A stretch of 64,000 bases of DNA from Winogradskyella sediminis (GCF_003387355.1 NZ_QUNH01000002.1:165606-229605); one strand, 5' to 3'. Positions 18,435 through 28,357 are shown, numbered from the stretch's first letter. Program-made: numbers and translations. Notes: generated by a model not told the origin, from the letters alone.

Positions 18435-18467
18435 AAAAAGGGCTTTTCAATTTAAAAAGCCCTTTTT
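18435..18467. terminator. Bidirectional hairpin terminator
   Basis: AAAAAGGGCTTTT at 18435-18447 pairs with AAAAGCCCTTTTT at 18455-18467. It separates the PL6 gene from convergent purL. Confidence 0.85.
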
Positions 18468-18472
18468 CTTAC

Positions 18473-21400
18473 TTAGAGATTATTTTTTTCAATCCATAAT
18501 CTTGCATTCACAAACGCTTCTATCCACGGTGAAACTTCATCTTTTCTACCTGCAGGATAATGTGCCCAATTCCATTGAAAAATAGAACGTTCAATATGTG
18601 GCATGGTTACTAAATGTCTTCCTGTTTTATCAGCTAACATTGCCGTATTAAAATCTGAACCGTTAGGATTAGCTGGGTATTCAGAATAGCCATATTTCCC
18701 TACAATATTATAGTTTTCTTCAGAATAAGGAAGGCTAAATTTACCCTCACCATGAGAAATCCAAACCCCTAAGGTACTGCCTGCTAAACTAGAAAGCATT
18801 ACAGAATTATTCTCTTGAATTTTAACCGATGTAAAACCACTTTCATGTTTATGTGAATCGTTGTAAGTCATTTTTCCGTGAACCTCATGATCCGGATTTA
18901 CTAAATCGAGCTCCATCATTAACTGACATCCATTACAAATACCAACAGAAAGGGTGTCTTCACGCTTAAAGAAATTGTTAATCACCTTATTGGCTTTCTC
19001 ATTGTATTTTATAGATCCGGCCCAACCTTTGGCAGAACCTAAAACATCCGAATTACTAAATCCACCAACAGCTCCTAAAAACTGAATATCTTCAAGGGTT
19101 TCTCTGCCAGAAATTAAATCTGTCATATGTACATCCTTCACGTCAAACCCAGCTAAATACATTGCATTTGCCATTTCGCGTTCAGAATTAGAACCTTTTT
19201 CTCTAAGTATAGCTGCTTTAGGTCTTAGTTGAGGTGTGCCCACACTATCATTTAGTTGGCCTGTAAAATGATTTGGGAAATTAAAATTTAAAGCTTGATG
19301 CTTATAGTTATCAAATCGATCTTTAGCCAAGCCGTTAGCAGTTTGCTTTTGGTCGAGTAGGTAAGAAGTTTTAAACCACGTATCTCGCAATTTTGATACC
19401 GTCATTGTAAAGACGTCGTTACCATTAATAATGCCTAAAACATCATTTTCCATTACGCGTCCAATATTATAGAATTCAATATTGGCATCCGCTAATTTAG
19501 CTTCTATAGTATTGTCAACAGATTGGAAAACAATACCTGCATTTTCTGCAAATAAAATTTTAAACGAATCACTTTCGTTGATTTCTGTTAAATTTAATTC
19601 AGCTCCTAATTGAGTGTCTGCAAAGCACATTTCTAATAAAGTGGTAATCAATCCACCGGAAGCCACGTCATGTCCAGCAACAATTTGATTGTCTTTTATT
19701 AAATCTTGAATCGTATTAAATACTGTTTTTACGTAAGCTGCACTTTTAATATTTGGTGTGGTATTTCCGATTTTATTATTGATTTGTGCAAATGAACTAC
19801 CACCTAATTCATAAGAATCTTGAGAAAGGTTGATGTAATAGATAGACCCTTTTTCTTTTTGAAAAACAGGCTCTACAACTTTGGTGATATCATTACAATT
19901 TGCAGCTGCAGAAATAATGACTGTACCAGGAGAAATCACGTCACCATCCGGATATTTTTGTTTCATAGAAAGCGAATCCTTTCCTGTTGGTACATTAATA
20001 CCTAAGTCGATTGAAAATTCTGAAACTGCTTTTACAGCCTCATACAAACGAGCGTCTTCACCTTCATTTTTACAAGGCCACATCCAATTAGCAGAAAGTG
20101 AAACACTTTTTAATCCATTTTTTAAAGGTGCCCAAACAATATTAGTTAACGCTTCTGCAATAGAGTTTCTACTTCCTGCTTCCGGATTAATTAATCCTGA
20201 AATAGGAGAGTGCCCAATAGAGGTTGCAATTCCTTCTTTACCTTTAAAATCGAGTGCCATTACTCCAACATTATTTAAAGGAATTTGTAAAGGACCAACA
20301 CATTGTTGTTTGGCCACTTTACCACCAACACAGCGGTCTACTTTATTTGTTAACCAATCTTTAGAGGCGACAGCTTCTAGTTGTAAAACTTGGTCTAAAT
20401 AGTCGTAGAATTTTTTAGTATTATATGAAATTCCTGAATATTCTTTTTCAACCGTAACATCATTCATTATGGTTTTTGGCGAACTTCCAAACATGTCTTC
20501 CAAGGCTAAATCCATAGGTTTTTCACCAGTAGATTTCGATTCAAAAGTAAAACGGTGTTTTCCTGTTACTTCACCAACATCATAAATAGGAGAACGCTCC
20601 CTATCTGCAATTTTATGTAAGGTAGAAATATGTTCATCAGCAATAACTAATCCCATACGTTCCTGAGATTCGTTACCAATAATTTCCTTTGCAGATAACG
20701 TAGGATCTCCAACAGGTAGTTTATCTAAATCTATGTTTCCTCCTGTATCTTCAACAAGTTCAGATAAACAGTTGAGGTGTCCACCAGCACCATGATCGTG
20801 AATAGATACGATAAAATTATCCTCGCTTTCTACCATACCACGAACAGCGTTTGCGGCACGTTTTTGCATTTCAGGATTAGAACGTTGTACCGCGTTTAAC
20901 TCAATACCTGATGCAAATTCACCAGTATCTGCAGAAGACACGGCAGCCCCTCCCATACCAATGCGATAATTATCACCACCAAGAATGACAATTTTATCTC
21001 CTTCTTGAGGTGTGTCTTTTATAGCTTGTTCAGCTTTTCCGTATCCAATACCACCAGCTTGCATAATAACTTTGTCGTAGCCTAGTTTGCCATTTTGGTC
21101 TTGATGCTCAAAAGTTAAAACCGATCCACAGATAAGTGGTTGTCCAAATTTATTACCAAAATCCGAAGCTCCGTTAGAAGCTTTAATTAGGATATCCATT
21201 GGAGTTTGGTATAGCCATTTTCGCTCAGGAAATGCTTTTTCCCAAGGACGTTCTTCTTCTAAACGTGAGTATGAGGTCATGTAAACCGCAGTTCCGGCTA
21301 ATGGTAAAGACCCTTTTCCACCAGCCAATCGATCTCTAATTTCACCTCCAGAACCTGTTGCTGCGCCATTAAATGGCTCAACAGTTGTTGGGAAATTGTG

Positions 21401-22144
21401 GGTTTCTGCTTTTAATGAAATTACAGATTCGTAATTTTTAGTTGTATAGTAATCTGGAACATCCGCACGTTTTGGTGCAAATTGCTCAACAACAGGTCCT
21501 TTTATAAAGGCGACGTTGTCTTTATATGCCGAAACAATATCGTTAGGATGTTGTTTCGATGTTTCTTTTATAAGTTTGAATAACGACGTTTCTTTTTCTT
21601 CTCCATCAATTACAAATGTGCCATTAAAAATTTTGTGCCGACAGTGTTCTGAGTTGACTTGTGAGAACCCAAAAACTTCAGAATCGGTTAAAGGACGTTC
21701 TATCTTTTTAGAAACACTTTCTAAGTAGGCGACTTCCTCATCGCTGAGTGATAAGCCTTCTTGTTGATTGTATTCTGAAATATTTTCGATATTTACAATC
21801 GCCTGAGGCTGAATATCTATATCAAACACATCTTGACTTAACCCTTTGTATTTTTCAGAAATCATAGGGTCGTAGTCATTGAAATCTTTAGTAACTGAAG
21901 TAAATTCTTCAATTCTTAAGATATCTGAAATTCCCATGTTTTGAGTGATTTCAACGGCATTGGTACTCCAAGGAGTGATCATTGCGGCTCTTGGTCCAAC
22001 AAAAAAAGCATCGAGAGATGCTTGTTCTAGTTTTGGTTGGTCGCCAAATAACCATGTCAATTTTGAAATGGTTGCTGTTGATAATTCTTTTGTTGCTTGA
22101 ACAGCAAATACCTTGCTGTTTTGGTTTCCGAAGAAATGAATCAT
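18473..22144 (-). CDS. purL: Phosphoribosylformylglycinamidine synthase, single-chain
   Basis: 1223 residues, the large form that joins the FGAM synthetase domains with a C-terminal glutamine amidotransferase. Visible are the HCRHKIFNG region, LKAETHNFPTTVEPFNGAATGSG (split here as KAETHNFP and EPFNGAATG), a second synthetase half, and SVGICNGCQLMMEL with the catalytic cysteine plus WISHGEGKFS with the histidine. It makes FGAM from FGAR, ATP and glutamine in purine synthesis. Monocistronic. The minus-strand -7 box TAAATTTG is at 22180-22187. Confidence 0.97.
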   Translation of the reverse strand: MIHFFGNQNSKVFAVQATKELSTATISKLTWLFGDQPKLEQASLDAFFVGPRAAMITPWSTNAVEITQNMGISDILRIEEFTSVTKDFNDYDPMISEKYKGLSQDVFDIDIQPQAIVNIENISEYNQQEGLSLSDEEVAYLESVSKKIERPLTDSEVFGFSQVNSEHCRHKIFNGTFVIDGEEKETSLFKLIKETSKQHPNDIVSAYKDNVAFIKGPVVEQFAPKRADVPDYYTTKNYESVISLKAETHNFPTTVEPFNGAATGSGGEIRDRLAGGKGSLPLAGTAVYMTSYSRLEEERPWEKAFPERKWLYQTPMDILIKASNGASDFGNKFGQPLICGSVLTFEHQDQNGKLGYDKVIMQAGGIGYGKAEQAIKDTPQEGDKIVILGGDNYRIGMGGAAVSSADTGEFASGIELNAVQRSNPEMQKRAANAVRGMVESEDNFIVSIHDHGAGGHLNCLSELVEDTGGNIDLDKLPVGDPTLSAKEIIGNESQERMGLVIADEHISTLHKIADRERSPIYDVGEVTGKHRFTFESKSTGEKPMDLALEDMFGSSPKTIMNDVTVEKEYSGISYNTKKFYDYLDQVLQLEAVASKDWLTNKVDRCVGGKVAKQQCVGPLQIPLNNVGVMALDFKGKEGIATSIGHSPISGLINPEAGSRNSIAEALTNIVWAPLKNGLKSVSLSANWMWPCKNEGEDARLYEAVKAVSEFSIDLGINVPTGKDSLSMKQKYPDGDVISPGTVIISAAANCNDITKVVEPVFQKEKGSIYYINLSQDSYELGGSSFAQINNKIGNTTPNIKSAAYVKTVFNTIQDLIKDNQIVAGHDVASGGLITTLLEMCFADTQLGAELNLTEINESDSFKILFAENAGIVFQSVDNTIEAKLADANIEFYNIGRVMENDVLGIINGNDVFTMTVSKLRDTWFKTSYLLDQKQTANGLAKDRFDNYKHQALNFNFPNHFTGQLNDSVGTPQLRPKAAILREKGSNSEREMANAMYLAGFDVKDVHMTDLISGRETLEDIQFLGAVGGFSNSDVLGSAKGWAGSIKYNEKANKVINNFFKREDTLSVGICNGCQLMMELDLVNPDHEVHGKMTYNDSHKHESGFTSVKIQENNSVMLSSLAGSTLGVWISHGEGKFSLPYSEENYNIVGKYGYSEYPANPNGSDFNTAMLADKTGRHLVTMPHIERSIFQWNWAHYPAGRKDEVSPWIEAFVNARLWIEKNNL

Positions 22145-22261
22145 TTATACGATGTATTTGAGTTGTGTTTAGTAAAATGCAAATTTACTTTTTTTAAATG
22201 TGATTTAACTCATAAATATGTATTGAAAATTGGGAGTTGTTCACGATGTTTTGAACATAAA

Positions 22262-22286
22262 AAAAAGCGACTCTTAGAGCCGCTTT
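22262..22286. terminator. Hairpin terminator after endonuclease gene
   Basis: AAAGCG-CTCT pairs with AGAG-CGCTTT around a short loop, with an A run at its left, so on the minus strand it ends in Us. It lies just downstream of the leftward endonuclease gene. Confidence 0.7.
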
Positions 22287-22306
22287 AATACGATATGAAC
22301 TATTGC

Positions 22307-23395
22307 TTATTGTTTAATTAATCGTTTAGTCTGTGTTCCAATCTTAGAATTTAATTTTACGATATATACACCTTTAGTTAAGGTAGAAATATTTAATTTA
22401 GATTGGTTTGATGTGATGTTTTGAACCGTCACTTTTTTTCCTAAAATATCATATACTTCTACCGTAATATCATGGTTAGAAAGAATAGTAACTTCGTTGC
22501 CGTTTACCGGATTAGGAAACATTTCAATACCATCTAGCTGAGGGGTTACAACAGATAGGTCTTCCCATCGGTTTTGTGCTGCAGGACCTCCCCAAATAAC
22601 AGTCGCTAAATACGGGTTGTCAATAAAAGGGTTTCGGTTGCCTTGTGCAAACTCATTGGAAAGGTTTCCATGGTAGGTGTTTCTTTCATCCTCAATACCA
22701 CCTTCAACTACAGGGTCTTCAGCATTCCATTTTAAAAACAGATCAATCATATCATCAGGCGTAGAAGCACTGCTACCAGTACCAACACCTGTAGGTAAAC
22801 AACGTTCTCCATAACGAATGTACATATACATTATGATTCTGGCACAATCGCCTTTCCATTCGTCACCTGGATACCAACCTCCGTTGGAGTTGCCCGATTC
22901 ACCGTTAGCAAACGCACCAGCATTCTTATCAGAAAACTTTAAACTTCCTCGTTGTCCATTTCTCTGTACATCGCTAGGACGCAACATTTGAGCATCAGAG
23001 CCAGGGCCAGAGGTACCTAAATTAGGGTTTCCTAAAGATTTTGGGTATACATGTTCTCTGTTCCAATCTCCAACGCCTCCTCCGTTATCATATTTACTAC
23101 GACTTCTGTCCGTAGTAATATCACCGTCTGTATTATTGTAACCATAAAGTAAAATTACATTATTAGAATTATTAGGATCTAAATCTGTAACTCTAGACGC
23201 TTCCCAAACATCGCTATAGCTTAAATAATTAACATGTTTATCTTCGGTAAGGTCAATTAAATCATTTTTTAAAGCTATTCCGGTTGCTGAAAAATCAACG
23301 CTATTATAGTAAGTTTCTAATGCTGTTGGTGGTGTAAGTTGCGCAAATGCAAATGAGGTTACAAATGCTAATATAAAAGTGTAAAAGTGTTTCAT
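22307..23395 (-). CDS. Secreted endonuclease I family nuclease with T9SS sorting domain
   Basis: 362 residues. Signal peptide to about 18; endonuclease I (EndA/NucM) domain at about 25-270 with the beta-beta-alpha metal motif DWNREHVYPKS (H115 as general base) and the GDEWKGDCARIIMYMYIRYG segment; and a T9SS type A C-terminal sorting domain from about 290 (MFPNPVNGNEV, ending TQTKRLIKQ). It should cut extracellular DNA and RNA and be attached to or released from the surface. The minus-strand -7 box TACCTTTG lies at 23460-23467. A longer relative follows in the same direction upstream. Confidence 0.93.
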   Translation of the reverse strand: MKHFYTFILAFVTSFAFAQLTPPTALETYYNSVDFSATGIALKNDLIDLTEDKHVNYLSYSDVWEASRVTDLDPNNSNNVILLYGYNNTDGDITTDRSRSKYDNGGGVGDWNREHVYPKSLGNPNLGTSGPGSDAQMLRPSDVQRNGQRGSLKFSDKNAGAFANGESGNSNGGWYPGDEWKGDCARIIMYMYIRYGERCLPTGVGTGSSASTPDDMIDLFLKWNAEDPVVEGGIEDERNTYHGNLSNEFAQGNRNPFIDNPYLATVIWGGPAAQNRWEDLSVVTPQLDGIEMFPNPVNGNEVTILSNHDITVEVYDILGKKVTVQNITSNQSKLNISTLTKGVYIVKLNSKIGTQTKRLIKQ

Positions 23396-23550
23396 TAATA
23401 ATTAATTTTTTTAAATGATATAAGAATCTATAGATGAGAATTCTTAAAATTATTTAGAGCAAAGGTAAATAAAAATAGAGATTAGATATGTATTTTAACT
23501 CCTTCTACATCGTGCTGTTTTAAACTTTGATAATGATGATTTTAAATAAA

Positions 23551-23577
23551 AAAAGCAGCTACTCTAGCTGCTTTTTT
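23551..23577. terminator. Hairpin terminator between the two endonuclease genes
   Basis: AAAAGCAGCT at 23551-23560 pairs with AGCTGCTTTT starting at 23565, with an A run before and a T run after, so it can act on either strand. It ends the upstream leftward endonuclease transcript. Confidence 0.75.
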
Positions 23578-23600
23578 TATTCTATTATTAACTTATATGC

Positions 23601-25388
23601 TTATTGTTTTATAAGTTTTTTTGTGATTGTAGAATCACCTTGTGTCATTTTTACAATATAAATGCCCGTTCTTAAATCGGTAACATTTATGCCGCTTGTT
23701 TTAGAAATGCGCTGCCTTAAAACACGTTTTCCGAGAATATCAAAAATTTCAATATTAGTAGTAATATTAGATTTTAAACCTATAGTCAATTCATTTTTAA
23801 CCGGATTCGGATGAAGTGTGATATGTTCTAAGTTGTATTCTGGTGTGGATAGTAGACCACAAGTCCAAGATAAATTATCAAACATCACTCTGTTAGATGG
23901 TGTACTATTATTGTTAATTACTAATGATGTTACAGGGTTCACATTAACCATAATTGTTGTCGTTTCAGGGTCGTCTCCATAAGGTATTGTGCCTACAACA
24001 TTGCCATTTACAACTAAATCAAAATTTCCAGAACCGCCTCCAAAAACGCGTTGAGTCGTAACAGTTAATTTATCTATAAAGGAAATGTTACTAAAATCAG
24101 TTGGTCCTAGTATTCCATTTCTAATGGTTATGGCTCTACTATCTAGCGTTTGATCTGTTCTGGCATCTGTTGCATTCCAAGTAAGACCTTCATTACCTGT
24201 CCAAGTAACACTTGAGTAAGATCCAGATGAAGTTCCTATGTTTTCAAAATTTTCGTCAATACAATTTGGATCAGGATTATCTCCATTGTTTGTAGTCGTT
24301 TCACAAGATTCATTACTAGGATCTGATTCATTTCCTGAAGCATCTTTAGCTACAACTGTAAAACAAAAGTTAACACCTGGAATTAAATTTGTTTTAGTAG
24401 CAGAGGTATTGTTAGCACTAAAAGCATAATTGCCATCCATATATATATCATAAATTGTAACACCTATATTGTCTGTAGATGCATCCCAACTTAAATCAAT
24501 AGTACTATTCGTAGGATTTGATGCTACTAAGTTGGTAGGAGTTGAAGGAGCTTCAGTATCTGGAGTTGGATTCCAAATCATATTAGCATATTCAGGATGG
24601 TCTACAAAAGGATTGGCGTTACCTTGAAAGTTGAAAGCAGCATCATTTCTATCGCGTTCATATTGATCTACAGGATCGATATTATAGTGCCAATCTAACA
24701 ACATATCAATAGCCCAATCTTCTAGTGCTTGATTTTCTGTGCCGTTAAACATTTCAAAACTAGAGTAACCATCTACGTTGTTTTCATAGCGTGTTACAAA
24801 GTAAAGTATCGCTCTAGCAATGTCACCTTTAAATTCGTCTATAGGCTCAAAAACAGTACCAGAATAACCTGTGACGTTACTTGATCCTAGTTGAGATCCA
24901 TTTAGTGATGTCCAAGTTGCAGATGACACAGTACCAAAAGGAAAATTATTTCTTTTACCATTGGCATAACCATCACTTGGGACCACATGGTGAATATCAT
25001 TCTTCATTGGAGATGCACTGCCAAAAGAACTTTGTGGAACTAAATGCTCACGGTTGTAACAATCGGATTCAGAATTGTAATTTCCGCATTGGTTTGTGCC
25101 TAAAGTAAACGTGTAAGGGTCTGTGCCGTTAGGATTTTCTGTATAATACATTAAAAGGGTGCCGTCATTTTCATAACCACTTTCTTCTATATTGTCGATA
25201 AATACAGTAGCATAACCAGTATATAATCCATCATAACCTTGGTCGTTGTGACCATTAGTAATAATAGATTTTAGCTCTGATTTTAATGCAAAACCAGATA
25301 AGCCATCTGCACTATCATAATAATCGGAAGGGATTTGAGCCAATCCGATACTTGAAATTAATAAAAATAGAATGTAAATATGCTTCAT
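23601..25388 (-). CDS. Secreted endonuclease I with Fn3 domain and T9SS sorting domain
   Basis: 595 residues. Signal peptide to about 17; endonuclease I domain with CYNREHLVPQSSFG (H115) and DIHHVVPSDGYANGKRNN; a fibronectin type III module at about 280-365 (APSTPTNLVASNPTN and AKDASGNESDPSN); a beta-sandwich region at about 375-510; then a T9SS type A sorting domain (HPNPVKNELTI to the end). It is a paralogue, not a copy, of the nuclease downstream: the catalytic cores align but the intervening domains are absent there. Likely role is scavenging extracellular DNA. Confidence 0.93.
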   Translation of the reverse strand: MKHIYILFLLISSIGLAQIPSDYYDSADGLSGFALKSELKSIITNGHNDQGYDGLYTGYATVFIDNIEESGYENDGTLLMYYTENPNGTDPYTFTLGTNQCGNYNSESDCYNREHLVPQSSFGSASPMKNDIHHVVPSDGYANGKRNNFPFGTVSSATWTSLNGSQLGSSNVTGYSGTVFEPIDEFKGDIARAILYFVTRYENNVDGYSSFEMFNGTENQALEDWAIDMLLDWHYNIDPVDQYERDRNDAAFNFQGNANPFVDHPEYANMIWNPTPDTEAPSTPTNLVASNPTNSTIDLSWDASTDNIGVTIYDIYMDGNYAFSANNTSATKTNLIPGVNFCFTVVAKDASGNESDPSNESCETTTNNGDNPDPNCIDENFENIGTSSGSYSSVTWTGNEGLTWNATDARTDQTLDSRAITIRNGILGPTDFSNISFIDKLTVTTQRVFGGGSGNFDLVVNGNVVGTIPYGDDPETTTIMVNVNPVTSLVINNNSTPSNRVMFDNLSWTCGLLSTPEYNLEHITLHPNPVKNELTIGLKSNITTNIEIFDILGKRVLRQRISKTSGINVTDLRTGIYIVKMTQGDSTITKKLIKQ

Positions 25389-25411
25389 AGATATTGTAGT
25401 AATTAATTCTG

Positions 25412-26623
25412 TTATTTCTTCTCTAAAAGTGCCATATAGAATCCATCGAAACCAGATTTATAGGCTAAAACTTTTTTGTCTTTTATAAATGTAAATTCTT
25501 TTCCAGCTTCTGAAGTTAAGAAATTTTCCACTTGTTTTTGATTCTCAGAAGGCAAAACAGAACATGTTGCATAAACCATTTTACCACCAGATTTCACCAT
25601 TTTGGAATACTGCTCTAACACTTCTTGTTGTGTTTGTTTAATATTATCGATAAACTCAGGTGCTAATTTCCATTTGGCATCTGGGTTTCGTCTTAACACG
25701 CCTAGACCAGAACAAGGAGCGTCAATTAATAAGCGATCGGCTTTACCATGTAACTTCTTAATCGGTTTGGTAGAATCGATAACTTTCATTTCAATATTAT
25801 GAACACCGTTTCTACGCGCTCTAATTTTTAACTTTTTTAATTTACTTTCGTAAATATCCATAGCAATAACCTGACCTTTATTTTCCATTAAAGAAGCTAA
25901 ATGCAAGGTTTTTCCACCAGCACCAGCACAGACATCTACAACCTTCATGCCTGGTTTTACATCTAAATAGTCTGCCACTAATTGAGAGGATGCATCTTGT
26001 ACTTCAAACCAACCATCTTTGAAAGCTTGTGTCACAAAAACATTGGCACGTTCTTTTAATCTTAAGGCATACGGATGATTTGGTAAAAACTCAGTTTCAA
26101 TATCTTCGGACTGTAGTTTAAGTTGTAAATCGGTTTTTGTTGTTTTTAGCGTATTAACTCTAAGTATTACATCTGCTTGCTCATTTTGCATGGCTATCTC
26201 CTTGGACCATTCGGCTTCGCCTAATTCTTTTACGCCCAAATCGTCTATCCAATCTGGTATGGATTCTTTAAATTTTCTAATTTTAGACAATTCATCAAAA
26301 CGCCCTTTTATTTTTCGTGTTGGAGTGTCGGTAAAATATTTCCAATCTGGCAGCTTAATGCCTTTTAAGGTTGCCCAAACGGCAAATATTCTCCAAAGGT
26401 TATCTCTATCGTACGGCGCTTTAACATCTGCAATTTCTGCATAAAGCCTTTGGTAACGCACAATGGTATAAACGGTTTCTGCAACAAATCCTCGATCTCT
26501 ACTTCCCCAACGTTTATCTCGTTTTAGTAATTGTTGTATCACTTTGTCTGCGTATTCACCTTCATTAAAAATAAGGTGTAATCCGTCAATTACGGCAAAG
26601 CATAAGTTTCTATGTAATCTCAT
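25412..26623 (-). CDS. RsmB/NOP-family RNA cytosine-C5 methyltransferase
   Basis: 403 residues. The N-terminal NusB-like helical region is followed by a SAM-dependent methyltransferase fold: VVDVCAGAGGKTLHLASL (SAM binding), LIDAPCSGLGVLRRNPD with the PC cysteine, and YATCSVLPSENQKQV with the TC cysteine, the two-cysteine signature of rRNA m5C methyltransferases. The exact target base is not readable. It sits 23 bases downstream of nothing related; a minus-strand TACCTTTG -7 box is at 26679-26686, divergent from the sigma-factor gene. Confidence 0.93.
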   Translation of the reverse strand: MRLHRNLCFAVIDGLHLIFNEGEYADKVIQQLLKRDKRWGSRDRGFVAETVYTIVRYQRLYAEIADVKAPYDRDNLWRIFAVWATLKGIKLPDWKYFTDTPTRKIKGRFDELSKIRKFKESIPDWIDDLGVKELGEAEWSKEIAMQNEQADVILRVNTLKTTKTDLQLKLQSEDIETEFLPNHPYALRLKERANVFVTQAFKDGWFEVQDASSQLVADYLDVKPGMKVVDVCAGAGGKTLHLASLMENKGQVIAMDIYESKLKKLKIRARRNGVHNIEMKVIDSTKPIKKLHGKADRLLIDAPCSGLGVLRRNPDAKWKLAPEFIDNIKQTQQEVLEQYSKMVKSGGKMVYATCSVLPSENQKQVENFLTSEAGKEFTFIKDKKVLAYKSGFDGFYMALLEKK

Positions 26624-26814
26624 AAATAAATATTAATATTTCAGAATGCAGGTTAATATTTCTGCAAAAATGAACATGCAAAGGTAAGTGAAAAGATTCA
26701 CAGTATAATATAATATTGCAAAGTGTTAGTGTGATTTTCAATAAATAATTCTGCCAATTTTTTTTTTAGTTATATCTAAACTAAATTCGCATCGATTGCA
26801 TAGCCTACACTTTT

Positions 26815-27393
26815 TTGAAAGAAACCGAATTTATACAAGAACTTAAACTAAAAAGCACCAAAGCTTATAGTCAATTATTGGATGCATATCAGCAAAAAGT
26901 ATTTAGTACTTGTATTTCGTTTGTGCCAAATAAAGAAGATGCCGAAGATATTGCACAAGATGTGTTTATTGAAGTTTTTAATTCTATCAATAAATTTAAA
27001 GGAGAATCTAAGTTATCCACTTGGATATACCGAATTACTACGAATAAATGCTTAGAGTTTATAAGAAAGAAAAACACAAAAAAACGGTTTGCTTTTTTAC
27101 AATCTATAACAGGAAATGTAATTCCTATGGATAAAACAAATTATTTCACAGAAATGAATCATCCAGGAATTCTGCTCGAAAATAAAGAGCTTAATGCAAC
27201 TTTATTTAAAGCTATAAATAGTTTACCAGAAAGTCAGGCTGTAGTGTTTACCTTGCATAAAATAGATGGTAAGAGCTATCAGGAAGTTGCAGAAATTACA
27301 GATAGAAGTTTGTCTTCAGTAGAATCGGTAATGTTTAGAGCCAAAAAGAACCTGAAAAAACTATTAGAAAATTATTATAAAAATGAACATTAG
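26815..27393 (+). CDS. ECF-type RNA polymerase sigma factor (cassette 1)
   Basis: 192 residues with sigma-2 (KEDAEDIAQDVFIEVFNSI and STWIYRITTNKCLEFIRKK) and sigma-4 (SLPESQAVVFTLHKIDGKSY and SLSSVESVMFRAKKNLKK); no region 3. The start is a TTG, chosen because it gives the expected N-terminal length. It is followed by a small one-helix membrane protein and a Spy-like protein, the layout of a sigma / anti-sigma / periplasmic sensor unit. A weak match to the regulon motif (CAATT-N13-TATCTAAA, 26755-26780) precedes it, which may mean autoregulation. Confidence 0.92.
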   Translation: MKETEFIQELKLKSTKAYSQLLDAYQQKVFSTCISFVPNKEDAEDIAQDVFIEVFNSINKFKGESKLSTWIYRITTNKCLEFIRKKNTKKRFAFLQSITGNVIPMDKTNYFTEMNHPGILLENKELNATLFKAINSLPESQAVVFTLHKIDGKSYQEVAEITDRSLSSVESVMFRAKKNLKKLLENYYKNEH

Positions 27394-27395
27394 CG

Positions 27396-27423
27396 CAAGT
27401 TTTTTTAAGCTTATGCATCTAAA
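27396..27423 (+). promoter_or_regulatory. ECF-type promoter motif, site A
   Basis: CAAGT at 27396-27400, 15 bases, CATCTAAA at 27416-27423. Identical element spacing to sites B, C and D. It lies just after the sigma-factor gene and before the putative anti-sigma gene. Confidence 0.7.
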
Positions 27424-27432
27424 TATATAATT

Positions 27433-27747
27433 ATGAAAACTAATGTTGAAATGAATAAAAAAGTTAAAGACACCTTAGATGCTGCTGCGTCGATACAAGA
27501 GGTTAAAGTGTCTCCTTTTTTTAAGGAAAACGTAATGCATCAAATTCGGAATGCCTCAGAGGACGTTCAAGATGTAACAGGAACTTGGTTTACACCAAAA
27601 TTACAGTTGGCAACTTTAGTATGTGTTGTGGTTTTAAATATCTTAGCATTTAACAATTTAAAAGAAACATCGTACGAAGAGGGATTAAGTAATTTCGCAG
27701 AGTCTTATGGTTTAGTTACAAGTACAGAATCTACTATATTAAATTAG
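27433..27747 (+). CDS. Probable anti-sigma factor, single transmembrane
   Basis: 104 residues from the ATG at 27433. A cytosolic N-terminus with a short PFFKENVMHQI segment, one membrane helix (about 58-72, LATLVCVVVLNILAF) and a short periplasmic tail. It has no recognised zinc-binding anti-sigma motif. The position between an ECF sigma gene and a Spy-like gene is the reason for the call. Distances from the promoter motif at the other three sites (25-32 bases) suggest the ATG at 27451 (residue 7) may be the real start. Confidence 0.6.
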   Translation: MKTNVEMNKKVKDTLDAAASIQEVKVSPFFKENVMHQIRNASEDVQDVTGTWFTPKLQLATLVCVVVLNILAFNNLKETSYEEGLSNFAESYGLVTSTESTILN

Positions 27748-27749
27748 TT

Positions 27750-28250
27750 ATGAAAAAAAATACAATACTATATATTTTACTTGTTTTCCTAATTGTGGTG
27801 AATGGGTTTTTCTTATATAATTATATGGGTTTAAGTCGCAATGACAGACCTAAAGGACAGCAAAGAGATAAAGATTTTATAGTTAAAGAACTTAATTTTA
27901 ATGCCGCACAATTAGAGGAGTTTAATGAAAAAAGCAAAGGACATCACCAAACCATTAAAAATTTATCGGATGAAGTAAAAGCATTAAAAGATTACCTTTT
28001 TAGTATGTTATCTAACGATTCTATTAACCCAAAAATAATAGACTCGATAACATCTTTAGTGTGCGAAAAAGAAACCGCAAAAGAGAAGGAGACGTTTTAT
28101 CATTTTAAAATGATTCATAACATTTCAAACGAAAAACAAAAGGAGAAATTTAAAAGCATATTATTCGATGCATTACGTCAAGGTGATAATGCCAACCGAC
28201 CACTTCCTCCTAATATGAGCGAAGGTCATAGACCACCTCCTAGACCCTAA
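27750..28250 (+). CDS. Spy/CpxP-like periplasmic protein, membrane-anchored
   Basis: 166 residues. An N-terminal membrane anchor (about 6-26) precedes a long helical, charged domain with ELNFNAAQLEEFNEKSKGHHQTI, matching the LTxxQ-type helical hairpin of Spy/CpxP/CnrX proteins, and a proline-rich tail (HRPPPRP). In the CnrYXH system such a protein senses metal and controls an ECF sigma factor through the anti-sigma protein; the gene order here matches that plan. A histidine pair (GHH) could bind metal, but this is a guess. Starts two bases after the anti-sigma gene. Confidence 0.7.
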   Translation: MKKNTILYILLVFLIVVNGFFLYNYMGLSRNDRPKGQQRDKDFIVKELNFNAAQLEEFNEKSKGHHQTIKNLSDEVKALKDYLFSMLSNDSINPKIIDSITSLVCEKETAKEKETFYHFKMIHNISNEKQKEKFKSILFDALRQGDNANRPLPPNMSEGHRPPPRP

Positions 28251-28270
28251 TAATAACTTTATCCCACAGT

Positions 28271-28297
28271 AAAACCTTCATTATATATGAAGGTTTT
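28271..28297 (+). terminator. Hairpin terminator of sigma cassette 1
   Basis: AAAACCTTCA at 28271-28280 pairs with TGAAGGTTTT at 28288-28297, followed by Ts. Confidence 0.85.
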
Positions 28298-28329
28298 TTT
28301 GTTTGTGTTTTTTTTAACATATACGATAA

Positions 28330-28357
28330 CAAGTTAAAATTCATTTTCACATCTAAA
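28330..28357 (+). promoter_or_regulatory. ECF-type promoter motif, site B
   Basis: CAAGT at 28330-28334, 15 bases, CATCTAAA at 28350-28357; the CotH gene starts 32 bases further on. Directly behind the terminator of the sigma cassette, so it should start a new transcript. Confidence 0.75.

Noticed and set aside
19881..20402. A 173-codon open frame on the plus strand inside purL
   Set aside because: It is antisense to the well-conserved purL coding sequence and encodes no recognisable domain.
26755..26780. CAATT-N13-TATCTAAA before the first sigma gene as a fifth regulon site
   Set aside because: One mismatch in each word and a spacer two bases shorter than at the four good sites; kept only as a weak remark.
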